This document shows, piece by piece, positions 1-9,352 of a stretch of DNA of 55,151 bases; position 1 is the stretch's first letter, and every line of letters begins with the position of its first letter. Under the pieces are notes generated by a model, which made no database searches, had not been told where the DNA came from, and saw only the letters and a list, made by a program, of their open reading frames with translations. A program made the position numbers and the translations under genes. The stretch is from Bacteroidota bacterium (GTDB taxonomy: Bacteria > Bacteroidota > Bacteroidia > Chitinophagales > Chitinophagaceae): contig JAFDXO010000100.1 in assembly GCA_018267925.1 (NCBI GenBank), forward strand, positions 1 through 55,151. The letters run 5' to 3'.

Positions 1-2891
1 GCAGATATATCAACCGTTGTTTTTTCGCTGACTATTGGCTGACGAATCAGTTGTCGCCCGGTTATGTCATAAAGAATAAAATCTTTTCCGGGTACGCTGG
101 TGGAAATATTAATTAAGGTGCTGGACGGATTAGGCAGTATGACAAAGCTGGGTTTATCAACACTTTTTCGTTCTAATTTTACGACATTACTAAAGGTGTA
201 TGAACCGTTTTTGTCCAAAATTTTCAAGCGGTAATAATAGACAGGTTCTTTAGGTTGAATATCTAAGTAAGTGTACAAGTTTGTCTGATTATCATACCCT
301 TTTGACTGTACATGCCCGATTGCTTCAAATTGAACGGCATCTATGCTGCGTTCTACTTCAAATCCGGCATTATTTTGCTCGTCTGAGGTTTGCCAAATCA
401 GCAGATTGTCTTTGTCTTTGGTTTGCCCTGTGAAGGAAAGAAGGTGGACAGATAGGGGGGCGGCAGTATTGGTTGTGTGCAAATAAAACCCACTAAAACC
501 GGTAACATTAAAGGTAATTTCCCATCGGTTTTGGGTGCTATTCCATACGATGTTGCTATCAGCAGGGTCAATTAATACAGCTGATGGGCCATTGCCCACA
601 TAACCTGTATAGTTTGATGGATTAGTGCCGGTGCCGTGTACTTGGGTAATGCGCACATGGGCAATGCCGGCAGTGTCTGTAGGGTTGGCTGGAAAATGCG
701 GATAGGTAGTTCCTGCCACAACATTATAGTTGTCAAATTCTGTTTGTGTGAAGAAAAGGGTAAGTGTTCCGGTAGTATATGATGGGGAAGCTAAAGGTTC
801 TAAATCGTAATGACGTTGCACATAAGGGTTGCCACTGCTGGCATAAGGTACCGATGAATTGAAGGAAACCTTTGAAGTGATAGTACCTCTTGCCGGATTG
901 TTGCCACTTGTTTGTATGCCCGCATAAAGGTTGCAATAGTCCATAAGCAATTGAGGAGTTACGGTTGTGTCCAAGTGAAAGGATTGGCTAACATTCCCGT
1001 TCACAAGAGCACTATTGACACAGGCAAACATGATTTTATTTGCAACATTTATCAATAAGCCTTGAGGAGTTGAACATATTGAACCCATTCCTCCACAATA
1101 GTTACTTAATGGGATACCATTACCGTAATAAATGCAACTTCCTTTTTGGGTAAGCAAAGTATCGTGATTATTATTAGATACATCAATATAATGTAGCGCA
1201 CCATAAAAAATATTGCCCATATTATCGCAAGTAATCGGTGTAGCATATCCTTGCAATGGAATGTATGAACTACCTGTAGTGTTAGAAATCGTATTATATA
1301 AATAAATTGTTGGAGTATTGCTACCTGAAGATAGCCCTTCACAATAAATTACACTTCCAAAACTTGCAAGATACATTTGGGAAGAACTTGTTAAATAGCT
1401 TCCAAAAGTTGCTGCGGAATTGGTTAAAATACCCGAAGCGTTTACATAAACAAGACGAGGCGCAGCAGGGCTTCCACCTATCAATGTGAAATATATTTTA
1501 CCATTTGCAAAAACAATATCATTGAGTGTACTACCCAGGTTCATATTCGTTGCGGTAGTCCAAGTGCTGCTTAAGCTGGTGGTTCCACCTCCGGCATAAG
1601 TAGTGATTGTCCCGGAAGCATCCACTTTTCGGATTCTGCTTTGCCCTGCATCTACAATATAGGCATTACCTGAATTGTCGAACGCTATTGAGGTTGGGGT
1701 CAATAATTTTGCGCTGGTGGCTGGTCCATTATCGCCTATGCTGGTGCCGCCTCCGGCAAAGGTGGAAATGATGTTGGTGCCTACACTAATTTTTCGTACT
1801 CGACTGGCATTTTTATCTACTACATAGATATTCCCCGAAGCATCGGTTGCTATTTTATTGATTGATGCAAAGCCGGCCATTCTTGCATCTAAGCCATCTC
1901 CCGCCATAGGAATTGCTGCACCCGTATTTGTCATTCCTGCAATGGTAGAGATTATATTTGATCCATCAATCTGCCTAATACGATAAGCTTCGCCTAAAAA
2001 CACATTAGTTCCCGAAACAGCCAGTGGACTACTTACATTCGAAAGGACAATCTGTGCCGTTGTTGCACTAATTCCATCACCGTTGTAGCCGGCAACACCT
2101 GTACCTGCAAAAAGAGATACATTATTCGATGACATTGCCGTTATTTTGTATATATAATTATTACCGGCAACATATACAATATTCCCTGAAGTAGCTGCTA
2201 TGCCTGTTGCTATACTGATGTTGGGAATGGATACTGATGCAAGAAATGAAATAGAAGCCGGAGTGCTACTATTGACAGAATACTTATACAAATAGCCATT
2301 GTAGTGTTGATATAAAAAGTAATTGGTTGAGGTTCCCCCAATGGCAAATGCTCCATAAGCAGCATTATACATAGCACCCGATGAAATGGATGTAATTGTT
2401 CCAGAAGCATCTACTACCCTCATGGCATGGTTTAAGGTGTCTTGCAAATAGACTGCTCCATTAGGGGCAACCGAAATACTGGCAATAGTGCCGATGGTAG
2501 CACTTGTTGCCGGTCCGTTATCGCCCGTATTCCCTGCGATGCCGGTTCCGGCAAACAAGGTTTCGGTGCCGTTTACGCTTCTTTTAAAAACTTTATTTTG
2601 CGCATTTAACGCATAATAGATATTTCCGGCGGCATCCACTTGAAGAGCATCCACTGTAAAATTTAATATCGTATTCACAGTGCCGGAAACAATTTTTCGG
2701 GTACAGTTAAAAGAGTTGTCGCTATAATAGATTGTTCCATTATTGTCCACCGCTAATTGCCAAGGAGCGACAGCGGTCAACACCGCACTGCCTCCATCTC
2801 CGGTGCCACCACCGGCAATAGTTGTAAGGATTTGTGCTTGAATATTTACATAAATTAAAATAAAGAAGAGAAGCGAGTATAACTGTTTCAT
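1..2891 (-). CDS. NHL-repeat secreted protein with T9SS sorting domain (3' end missing)
   Basis: The reading frame is open from ATG at 2891 to the left edge (963 codons), so the C-terminal residues are cut off. I translated it through and saw no stop. It begins with a signal peptide (MKQLYSLLFFILIYVNIQAQ). The N-terminal two thirds hold several NHL-type blades, recognised by recurring AGxGxxGxxGDNGPATSA and 'DxxGNIYxxD' phrases. A domain with a glycosylation-free, FN3-like look follows (LHLLSFTGQTKDKDNLLIW), then NPSSTLINIS...YDITGRQL, a type A T9SS sorting domain. NHL propellers are usually binding scaffolds, and the ligand here is unknown. The protein is likely exported by the Sec system and then T9SS to the cell surface or medium. 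The family call is firm; the biological role is not known. Confidence 0.85.
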   Translation of the reverse strand, partial: MKQLYSLLFFILIYVNIQAQILTTIAGGGTGDGGSAVLTAVAPWQLAVDNNGTIYYSDNSFNCTRKIVSGTVNTILNFTVDALQVDAAGNIYYALNAQNKVFKRSVNGTETLFAGTGIAGNTGDNGPATSATIGTIASISVAPNGAVYLQDTLNHAMRVVDASGTITSISSGAMYNAAYGAFAIGGTSTNYFLYQHYNGYLYKYSVNSSTPASISFLASVSIPNISIATGIAATSGNIVYVAGNNYIYKITAMSSNNVSLFAGTGVAGYNGDGISATTAQIVLSNVSSPLAVSGTNVFLGEAYRIRQIDGSNIISTIAGMTNTGAAIPMAGDGLDARMAGFASINKIATDASGNIYVVDKNASRVRKISVGTNIISTFAGGGTSIGDNGPATSAKLLTPTSIAFDNSGNAYIVDAGQSRIRKVDASGTITTYAGGGTTSLSSTWTTATNMNLGSTLNDIVFANGKIYFTLIGGSPAAPRLVYVNASGILTNSAATFGSYLTSSSQMYLASFGSVIYCEGLSSGSNTPTIYLYNTISNTTGSSYIPLQGYATPITCDNMGNIFYGALHYIDVSNNNHDTLLTQKGSCIYYGNGIPLSNYCGGMGSICSTPQGLLINVANKIMFACVNSALVNGNVSQSFHLDTTVTPQLLMDYCNLYAGIQTSGNNPARGTITSKVSFNSSVPYASSGNPYVQRHYDLEPLASPSYTTGTLTLFFTQTEFDNYNVVAGTTYPHFPANPTDTAGIAHVRITQVHGTGTNPSNYTGYVGNGPSAVLIDPADSNIVWNSTQNRWEITFNVTGFSGFYLHTTNTAAPLSVHLLSFTGQTKDKDNLLIWQTSDEQNNAGFEVERSIDAVQFEAIGHVQSKGYDNQTNLYTYLDIQPKEPVYYYRLKILDKNGSYTFSNVVKLERKSVDKPSFVILPNPSSTLINISTSVPGKDFILYDITGRQLIRQPIVSEKTTVDIS

Positions 2892-3083
2892 AATATGCAA
2901 TTCGTTTTATAGTTTATTTTTGTGCGTTTTTATATTTTACTTGTAAAAAGGGTTTACAGACTCTCGCTTCAATAGGGGTAAATATATTTACAAAACATTA
3001 CGGCTTGATACTAATACAACACAATCATAATGGAGTTGTCCGTGTAAAAGTCAGTAAATATTCCCTTTTTGTTATGAGCAAAT

Positions 3084-3158
3084 GAGGGAAGGGCGGCAAA
3101 AATTGAGGGAAGGATGCAAAACGTTGAGGGAAGGATGCAAAACGTTGAGGGAAGGAAG
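3084..3158. repeat. 21-bp direct tandem repeat, about 3.5 copies
   Basis: Units start at 3084, 3105, 3126 and 3147, each beginning GAGGGAAGG. Copies 2 and 3 are identical and end in AACGTT. Copy 1 differs in the middle (GGCGGCAAAAATT) and copy 4 is cut after 12 bases. The repeat lies in a non-coding spacer upstream of both flanking genes. Its function is unknown. Confidence 0.85.
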
Positions 3159-3329
3159 TTTTTACCTATTCTCATCTAATGGATTTTACCGCTTTGGCAA
3201 AAGGATTTAAGCAGCCCTCCAAAGAGATGAGCATGAAGGGAATAAGCCAATATAAAGTGCTTAGACCAGCAAGCCCTTTTTTTAAAAAATATCAGGTTAC
3301 AAAGCCATATTACTTCTATGTACAAAAAA

Positions 3330-3348
3330 AGCACCTCAATGGAGTGCT
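3330..3348 (-). terminator. Possible intrinsic terminator or leader hairpin
   Basis: On the minus strand AGCAC pairs with GTGCT, with two further inner pairs around a bulge, and seven Ts follow directly. No minus-strand gene ends just upstream, so it could be part of a leader or an unannotated small RNA read toward the NHL gene. The stem is short, so confidence is low. Confidence 0.35.
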
Positions 3349-3408
3349 GTATAAGACCGAAAAAGATTAATTTGCTATCTGGCAGCTTCTCCATTTCTTT
3401 TGTTACTT

Positions 3409-3424
3409 TTTTGTAATTACAAAA
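3409..3424. promoter_or_regulatory. 16-bp perfect palindrome upstream of the sensor kinase
   Basis: TTTTGTAATTACAAAA is a perfect palindrome about 50 bp before the kinase start at 3475. Its position suits an operator, but no regulator can be named. An AT-rich palindrome of this length can also occur by chance. Confidence 0.3.
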
Positions 3425-3474
3425 TTTTTAGTCAATATTTACACTTTTTCTTACAATTTGTCCACCATAATACG

Positions 3475-5535
3475 ATGAAGTGGATAGCCTTATGTGTTGC
3501 AAAATTGCTGCCTCTTTTACTTTTAGCATCCGGTTCATGGGCGCAAGAGGAAGGTGGGCGTTTGGCTGATTCATTGCATAGATTAATTCAGCAACATCCT
3601 CAAAAAGACACTACCAGAGCGCTTTTGCTGGCTAAGCAATCGTTTTATTCTTATAGCATAGATGCAAGTGCCGGTGTTCGTGAAGCTACGGAAGCATTAA
3701 CCATTTCCGATTCTTTGCATTGGATAAAAGGGGCTGCTATTGCTTTACAATCAAGAGGTGCCTGCTATTGGTCACTTAGCAACTATAAGGCTTCTGTGGA
3801 CGATTACCTACGCTCCATTCAATTGTACAAAGCTTTAGGGATGGACAATTTAGTGGCACAAAACTTAATCAGCTTAGGTACCGTTAGCCAAGCCATTGGC
3901 GATATTTCTTCTGCAAAAGCTTATTATACCAACGGTGCAGATGCTTTTAAAAAAATTAAAAACTACCAAGGCTTTATCGGCGCATTATATGATCTGTCTT
4001 ACGCTCACATGAGCCTTCAACAATATGATACAGCAAAGTCTATTATTGAATATGGAATTAGAAATGCTTTAGAACACCGCATTCCAAGAGAATTTGTTTC
4101 CGGAAAAATAAATTTAGCTGAACTTTTTGTAACCAGCAATCAGTTCAATTTCGGTAAAGCACTTTTAGATAGTTTGGTAAATGAAAAATTTGGCATTTTA
4201 GAGCCATATAGAGCCGCCTTTTGTAATGATATGTTGAGTAATCTTCTAACCACGCAAAAAGACTACAAACAAGCATTAGTATATCGAACAAGAGCAATTA
4301 ACTTATACAAACAAATAAAGCACTATGGGCAAATCAATGAAAGCCATCTACAAATAGGGAATCTATACTATTTACTAAGCAAAAAAACTTTCATCCAACC
4401 CGAAAGAGAATACTATTTAAAAAAGGCTGAAAAGCAAATATATCAAGTCATTAGAAATGGGCGTGAGAACACGCTGCATGAACTGGAAAATGCCTATTAT
4501 GTCTTACAAATGGTGAATGAAGCTCGAGGAAACTTCAAGCAAGCCTATCACTATCAAAGCTTGTCAAAACAAATATCTGACAGCATTTTCAGTAAAGCTA
4601 ATCAAAGAGAGGCGGTTGCCCGATCTGTAGGTTATGTTTATCAACGATCGAAAGATTCTTTAGCCTTTGCAAGTCAAGTAACACAATTGCAACTAACCAC
4701 TTATTTTAATAAAAAATTAGTTGAAGACTACCAAAAACGACAAACTATTTTATACTTTTTGATAGGTGCCGGCATTCTGCTTACCCTTATGATCATTCTA
4801 CTCTATCAAAGAAATTTATCTAACACACAGCTTAATAATAAATTGACTCAACAATCCCTGCTACAAAAAATACAAGAAGCAGACTTTGAACACAAAATGA
4901 ATGAACTGTCCTCACGCGCTTTGCAAACCCAAATGAATCCTCACTTTATTTTCAATTGCCTGAATGGTATTCGATTATTAATAGAACAAAACGATAGTAG
5001 TTTGGCATCAACCTATTTGATTAAGTTCTCTCGACTTATTCGACTGATATTAGAGTCTTCTTCTAAAGAATTTGTTTCTATTACTGATGAAATTGACTCT
5101 CTAAATTTATATCTTGAGCTAGAAAAACTACGGTTTAAGGAAAAACTTTCTTTTGTAATGAAATTAGATTTACCCAATCAACACGATATCTATTTACCCC
5201 CCATGCTTATTCAACCTTTTGTTGAAAATGCAATCTGGCATGGATTAATGCCTAAGCCTAACGGTGGAAATGTATCCATTCAAATGAAAAGTGATCCCAT
5301 AAATCGAATTCTTATAGTAAAAGTAGAAGATGATGGAATAGGTATGAAAGAATCAAAATCTCAAAAAAAAGAAAACGAAGCCAGACCTTCGCGTGGCATG
5401 TCATTAACTTCTGATCGGTTGAAACTTTTGGGCAATAAATTCAAACGCTCTTGGTCAATTAACCACAGTAACATAGAAATGGATGCAATGAAAAGTGGCG
5501 GAACATTAGTTACCATAAACATTCCTTACAAATGA
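3475..5535 (+). CDS. TPR-containing sensor histidine kinase, LytS/His_kinase family
   Basis: Sensor kinase of 686 aa. I chose ATG 3475 over the longer frame from 3400 because it begins directly with a signal peptide (MKWIALCVAKLLPLLLLASGSWAQ). The periplasmic half (about residues 40-390) is made of tetratricopeptide-like helical repeats. One membrane segment follows at about 425-447, then a coiled linker and a His_kinase (PF06580-type) domain. The likely phosphoacceptor is H490 in MNPHFIFN. The ATP-binding N-box is VENAIWHG (N585) and the G-box is DDGIG (619-623). Its stop overlaps the start of the LytTR regulator by ATGA, so the two form one operon and almost certainly a phosphorelay pair. 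The signal sensed is unknown. Kinases of this build are common in Bacteroidota. Confidence 0.93.
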   Translation: MKWIALCVAKLLPLLLLASGSWAQEEGGRLADSLHRLIQQHPQKDTTRALLLAKQSFYSYSIDASAGVREATEALTISDSLHWIKGAAIALQSRGACYWSLSNYKASVDDYLRSIQLYKALGMDNLVAQNLISLGTVSQAIGDISSAKAYYTNGADAFKKIKNYQGFIGALYDLSYAHMSLQQYDTAKSIIEYGIRNALEHRIPREFVSGKINLAELFVTSNQFNFGKALLDSLVNEKFGILEPYRAAFCNDMLSNLLTTQKDYKQALVYRTRAINLYKQIKHYGQINESHLQIGNLYYLLSKKTFIQPEREYYLKKAEKQIYQVIRNGRENTLHELENAYYVLQMVNEARGNFKQAYHYQSLSKQISDSIFSKANQREAVARSVGYVYQRSKDSLAFASQVTQLQLTTYFNKKLVEDYQKRQTILYFLIGAGILLTLMIILLYQRNLSNTQLNNKLTQQSLLQKIQEADFEHKMNELSSRALQTQMNPHFIFNCLNGIRLLIEQNDSSLASTYLIKFSRLIRLILESSSKEFVSITDEIDSLNLYLELEKLRFKEKLSFVMKLDLPNQHDIYLPPMLIQPFVENAIWHGLMPKPNGGNVSIQMKSDPINRILIVKVEDDGIGMKESKSQKKENEARPSRGMSLTSDRLKLLGNKFKRSWSINHSNIEMDAMKSGGTLVTINIPYK

Positions 5536-6278
5536 AAAAAATGCAAGCTATTGTAGTAGATGACGAAAGGGATAGTACCAAACTTCTTGAAATCATGTTA
5601 AAACGTCATTGTCCAGAGGTTGAAGTTGAAATAGTTTTTCATGATAGCGCAAAAGCCTGTGATCATTTGGCTTTACATCAACCGGATGTGTTGTTCTTGG
5701 ATATAGAAATGCCCATAATGAATGGTTTTGATTTACTAAAAAAACTCACTCCCATACAATTTCCAACTATTTTTGTAACCGCTTATAATCAATATGCCCT
5801 TCGTGCTTTTAAGTGTGCAGCTTTAGATTATTTAGTGAAACCGGTTGATCCTTTTGAATTAATTGAAGCAATTTCAAAGGCAAAAATTTTCAACACCGGC
5901 TTGTCATCTGAACACCTTGCTGCAACAGAAGAAATTTACCAATCAAAAGTACCGATTGACAAAATAGCTATACCGTCAGCTACAGAGTTTCGCTTTATTT
6001 CCTTTCAAGACATCATTTACATTGAAGCTAATGATAACTATGTATTTATTTTTAGTGTCAATGGAGAAAAACATGTTGTTTCTAAAACGCTCAAAGAAAT
6101 TCAATCAATATTTGAAGAATCTCATTTCTTACGAATAAATCGTCAATATTTGGTCAATTTAAACAAGATTGTGTCTCTTCAACGGAATGATAATATTGTT
6201 ACTTTAGAAAACGGAATAAAATTGCCTATATCTCGCACTCATAAAGATATTCTATTAGACCGTTTCAATCGAATTTAG
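5532..6278 (+). CDS. LytTR-family response regulator
   Basis: Two-domain response regulator of 248 aa. The receiver domain (about 4-120) has acidic-pocket residues D10/D11, phosphoacceptor D57 in FLDIEMP, the switch Thr in FVTAYNQ and Lys in YLVKPVD. The C-terminal LytTR DNA-binding domain (about 140-245) has the typical IIYIEANDNYV and FLRINRQYLVN segments. LytTR proteins bind pairs of short direct repeats upstream of target promoters. The start codon overlaps the kinase stop (ATGA), which points to translational coupling and a dedicated pair. A strong bidirectional terminator follows 9 bp after the stop. Targets are unknown. Confidence 0.95.
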   Translation: MKKMQAIVVDDERDSTKLLEIMLKRHCPEVEVEIVFHDSAKACDHLALHQPDVLFLDIEMPIMNGFDLLKKLTPIQFPTIFVTAYNQYALRAFKCAALDYLVKPVDPFELIEAISKAKIFNTGLSSEHLAATEEIYQSKVPIDKIAIPSATEFRFISFQDIIYIEANDNYVFIFSVNGEKHVVSKTLKEIQSIFEESHFLRINRQYLVNLNKIVSLQRNDNIVTLENGIKLPISRTHKDILLDRFNRI

Positions 6279-6286
6279 AAAAGAAA

Positions 6287-6314
6287 AAAGCTATCTCTTT
6301 TGGAAGATAGCTTT
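6287..6314. terminator. Bidirectional intrinsic terminator
   Basis: AAAGCTATCT pairs perfectly with AGATAGCTTT across an 8-nt loop (10-bp stem). It lies between the convergent response-regulator and coxA genes. On the minus strand the stem is followed by TTTTCTTTTC, and on the plus strand an A/T-rich tail follows. It can serve both transcripts. Confidence 0.8.
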
Positions 6315-6345
6315 GAAAAATATTTTGGCAATAAAAAATAGTCTG

Positions 6346-8172
6346 CTAATGTGTTTCTTCACCGGGGCGAGCTGGAACAGTTTGAGGAATAAAATCCTTA
6401 CCATTTCCATCATCTTTATAATCGTAAGGCCAACGGTGTACTTCTGGAATTTCTCCTTCCCAATTACCATGACCTGGAACAATCGGAGTTGTCCATTCTA
6501 AGGTAGTGCTTCCCCAAGGGTTTAATTCATTTACTTTACGACCACGGAATATACTAATAAAGAAATTGAAAACAAATAATAACTGAGCAAAGAATACGAC
6601 TATTACAGCAATAGAAATAAAAGCGTTCAGTCCATCAAATTGTTTAAAAGACTCCCAAGCACTGTAATCATAATAACGACGAGGCATACCGGCAATTCCT
6701 TCATAGTGCATAGGCCAGAAAATCACATATGCACCAATAAATGTCAAGAAGAAGTGAATATAACCCAGTGTATTATTCATAAAGCGTCCAAACATTTTCG
6801 GGAACCAATGATATATACCAGCAAACATTCCTAAGAAACTCGACACACCCATTACCATGTGGAAGTGAGCAATGACAAAATAAGTATCATGTAAGTGAAT
6901 ATCTAAAGCTGAATTTCCAAGAAAAATACCGGTAAGACCGCCAGAAATGAACATTGATACAAAGCCTAAAGCAAACACCATAGGTACTGTAAAACGAAGA
7001 TTACCACGCCAAATAGTAGTAAGCCAGTTAAAGGTTTTTACTGATGAAGGTACGGCTATCAACAAAGTCATTAAAACAAATATGGAACCTAAGAACGGAC
7101 TCATACCTGTTACGAACATGTGGTGTGCCCATACTAAGAAAGATAAAAAGGTAATTCCAATAAGGGAAATAATCATGGCTGTATAACCAAAAATTGGTTT
7201 CCGACTATGGTTAGAAAGCATTTCAGAAGCAATACCCATTCCCGGAAGCATAATAATATAAACTTCGGGATGCCCTAAGAACCAGAATAAATGTTGATAT
7301 AAGATAGCAGAACCACCAATGTGCGGAAGTGCTTTGCCACCAATAAATATTTCAGACAAATAGAAGGAGGTGCCGAAGTTGCGGTCAAAAATTAACAATA
7401 CAAATCCAGAAAGCAATACAGGGAAAGACAATACACCAATAACAGCAGTAAAGAAAAGTGCCCAAATGGTTAATGGCATACGAGTCATACTCATGCCTTT
7501 AGTACGCATGTTTAAGATTGTAGAAATGTAATTTAACCCCCCTAACAAGGACGAAACAACAAATAAAGCCATGGCAATCAACCATAAATCCATACCTAAT
7601 CCGGAACCTAAAGAAGCTTCACGAATAGCACTTAGTGGAGGATAAGCAGTCCACCCGCCGGATGCCGGCCCTGTTTGAACAAACAAAGAGCTAAACATAA
7701 TAATACTGGCTAAAAAGAAAAACCAATATGAAAGCATATTCATAAAGGGAGAAGCCATATCTCTTGCACCTAATTGCAAGGGAATTAAAAAATTAGCAAA
7801 AGTACCCGTAAGTCCCGCAGTTAGTACAAAAAATATAAGAATAGTACCGTGCATGGTAACTAACGCATAATAGAACTCCGGACTAAGTTTACCACCTTTT
7901 GCCCAATCTCCTAAAAATGTTTCCATAATTGGAAATGTATGTTCAGGAAATCCTAATTGCAATCGGAAAAAAACTGAAAATAAGGCTCCGATAATAGCCC
8001 AAATAATGCCAGTAATCAAAAATTGCTTGGCAATAATCTTATGATCCTGACTAAAAATATACTTGGTGATGAAATGTTGCTCGTGGTGTTCATGATCATG
8101 TCCATGATGTCCTCCGTGAAGGCTTGGTGGATGTCCAACATTTGCTGTTTCTAAAATAACTTGATTAGCCAT
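6346..8172 (-). CDS. coxA: Cytochrome c oxidase subunit I (aa3-type)
   Basis: Catalytic subunit of the heme-copper oxidase, 608 aa with about 12 membrane helices. It reduces O2 to water at the heme a3-CuB centre and pumps protons. Visible ligands are the heme a His in YALVTMHGTILIFF, the CuB His/Tyr pair in GHPEVYIIMLPG, the CuB His-His in WAHHMF, and the heme a3/heme a histidines in HDTYFVIAHFHMVMG. The N-terminus is His-rich (HHGHDHEHHEQH), a variable region before the first helix. It is the last gene of act-cox, 50 bp after coxB, and ends at a strong terminator. Placement directly behind alternative complex III fits the known ACIII-oxidase supercomplex of Bacteroidota. Subunits III and IV are not in this window. 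Confidence 0.97.
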   Translation of the reverse strand: MANQVILETANVGHPPSLHGGHHGHDHEHHEQHFITKYIFSQDHKIIAKQFLITGIIWAIIGALFSVFFRLQLGFPEHTFPIMETFLGDWAKGGKLSPEFYYALVTMHGTILIFFVLTAGLTGTFANFLIPLQLGARDMASPFMNMLSYWFFFLASIIMFSSLFVQTGPASGGWTAYPPLSAIREASLGSGLGMDLWLIAMALFVVSSLLGGLNYISTILNMRTKGMSMTRMPLTIWALFFTAVIGVLSFPVLLSGFVLLIFDRNFGTSFYLSEIFIGGKALPHIGGSAILYQHLFWFLGHPEVYIIMLPGMGIASEMLSNHSRKPIFGYTAMIISLIGITFLSFLVWAHHMFVTGMSPFLGSIFVLMTLLIAVPSSVKTFNWLTTIWRGNLRFTVPMVFALGFVSMFISGGLTGIFLGNSALDIHLHDTYFVIAHFHMVMGVSSFLGMFAGIYHWFPKMFGRFMNNTLGYIHFFLTFIGAYVIFWPMHYEGIAGMPRRYYDYSAWESFKQFDGLNAFISIAVIVVFFAQLLFVFNFFISIFRGRKVNELNPWGSTTLEWTTPIVPGHGNWEGEIPEVHRWPYDYKDDGNGKDFIPQTVPARPGEETH

Positions 8173-8222
8173 TGTATTCTCTTTATTTATTGCTTTTCTA
8201 ACCCTTAAATTTAAAAAAAAGA

Positions 8223-9272
8223 TTAGTTCATAGTGATTGCTTTAGAAGTCGTTGCTTTTGCAGTAGAGTCAGTAGCCGGTGTAGCTGCATCAGAAGGAGC
8301 GTTCACTGTTGCATAATATGATTTTTGCATCATTAGCCACGCCTTATGTTGAACTTCGGTTTCTACTATAACTGTTCCTCGCATAGAATAGTGACCTTTA
8401 CCACACATTTGATCACAAGAAATTTCGTAAACAAAGTTAGGATTTCCTGTAATCTTTTTCATTTCAGCAGTTGTTATTGTTGGAGTAAACCACATTGTTG
8501 TTACAATGCCCGGAACAGCATCCATTTTCATACGAAAATGTGCTAAACCAACATCATGAATAACATCACGAGAACCAATGATGAGCTTTACCGGCTTGTT
8601 TACAATCAAGTGCATTTCGCCGTTCTCGGCAATAACATCATCATGATTGGCTTTATCATTCCAATCCAATCCAAGAACATTATTGGCATCGTTAATGTTT
8701 CTAAAATCACGCTTACCTAGAACCTTATCTTTACCCGGATAACGAATAATCCAGTTAAATTGTTTTCCTACAATTTCAACAACTTGGGAATTTTCAGGAG
8801 CAGGAGCAGTCATGCTTGACCATGCACGCAAACCAATGGCAACTAAAACAGCCATTGTAATCGCAGGCACCGTTGTCCATAACAATTCTAATTTATTGTT
8901 GTGGGGAAAATAATAAGAAGTGCGCTTTTCAGATGCTTGATAACGGTACGTAAACCAAAACAATAAAGTTTGAGTAATAAAAAATACAATACCAGTTAAA
9001 ATCAAAGTTACTTTCAGCATGTCATCATATTTCACACCATGATCTGATGCTGAAATCGGAAGCATTTTGGGCATCATATATTCATGGCACTCCCAAATTC
9101 CCCAAATACCAAAAACAAACACGGCAACCATAAGCCATGCAATCGTTCGATTGGTTTGACGTTCAACCTTTTCCTTCCCACGAAGTATGGCTGCATATTC
9201 GCTTGCCTTTGCTATCTGATAGATAATGATAAATACCAGTGCAATTAGTGTTATTGTTAGAAATCCCGACAT
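8223..9272 (-). CDS. coxB: Cytochrome c oxidase subunit II
   Basis: CuA-bearing subunit of 349 aa that accepts electrons from cytochrome c or directly from complex III. The CuA ligands are visible: H239 in DVIHDVG, then C286, C290, H294 and M297 in CDQMCGKGHYSM. Gln stands where the classical motif has Glu, but that residue binds through its backbone. Hydrophobic segments lie at about 2-20, 44-60, 87-105 and 133-150, more than the usual two. A cupredoxin domain and a Ser/Thr/Ala-rich tail follow. No CxxCH is present, so this is aa3-type and not caa3-type. The gene lies between actF and coxA in the same operon. Confidence 0.95.
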   Translation of the reverse strand: MSGFLTITLIALVFIIIYQIAKASEYAAILRGKEKVERQTNRTIAWLMVAVFVFGIWGIWECHEYMMPKMLPISASDHGVKYDDMLKVTLILTGIVFFITQTLLFWFTYRYQASEKRTSYYFPHNNKLELLWTTVPAITMAVLVAIGLRAWSSMTAPAPENSQVVEIVGKQFNWIIRYPGKDKVLGKRDFRNINDANNVLGLDWNDKANHDDVIAENGEMHLIVNKPVKLIIGSRDVIHDVGLAHFRMKMDAVPGIVTTMWFTPTITTAEMKKITGNPNFVYEISCDQMCGKGHYSMRGTVIVETEVQHKAWLMMQKSYYATVNAPSDAATPATDSTAKATTSKAITMN

Positions 9273-9352
9273 GGTCAGTGTACGTTGTATTTACTAATTA
9301 ATTATTCTTAAGTACTAAAAAACTATTTAAACTCCAAAAATATCTATACCGG

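Larger units (their letters stand above)
2892..3474. other. Intergenic region with tandem repeat and hairpin
   Basis: This 583-bp spacer lies between divergently read genes (NHL protein and sensor kinase). It holds a 21-bp tandem repeat (3084-3158), a hairpin with a T-run on the minus strand (3330-3348) and a 16-bp palindrome (3409-3424). Two overlapping short reading frames on opposite strands at about 3176-3394 have no recognisable content, and the minus one runs through the hairpin. I treat them as chance. Confidence 0.6.

Noticed and set aside
3176..3394. Opposed short frames (72 aa minus, 63 aa plus) in the spacer
   Set aside because: No recognisable content, mutual overlap, and the minus frame runs through a terminator-like hairpin.
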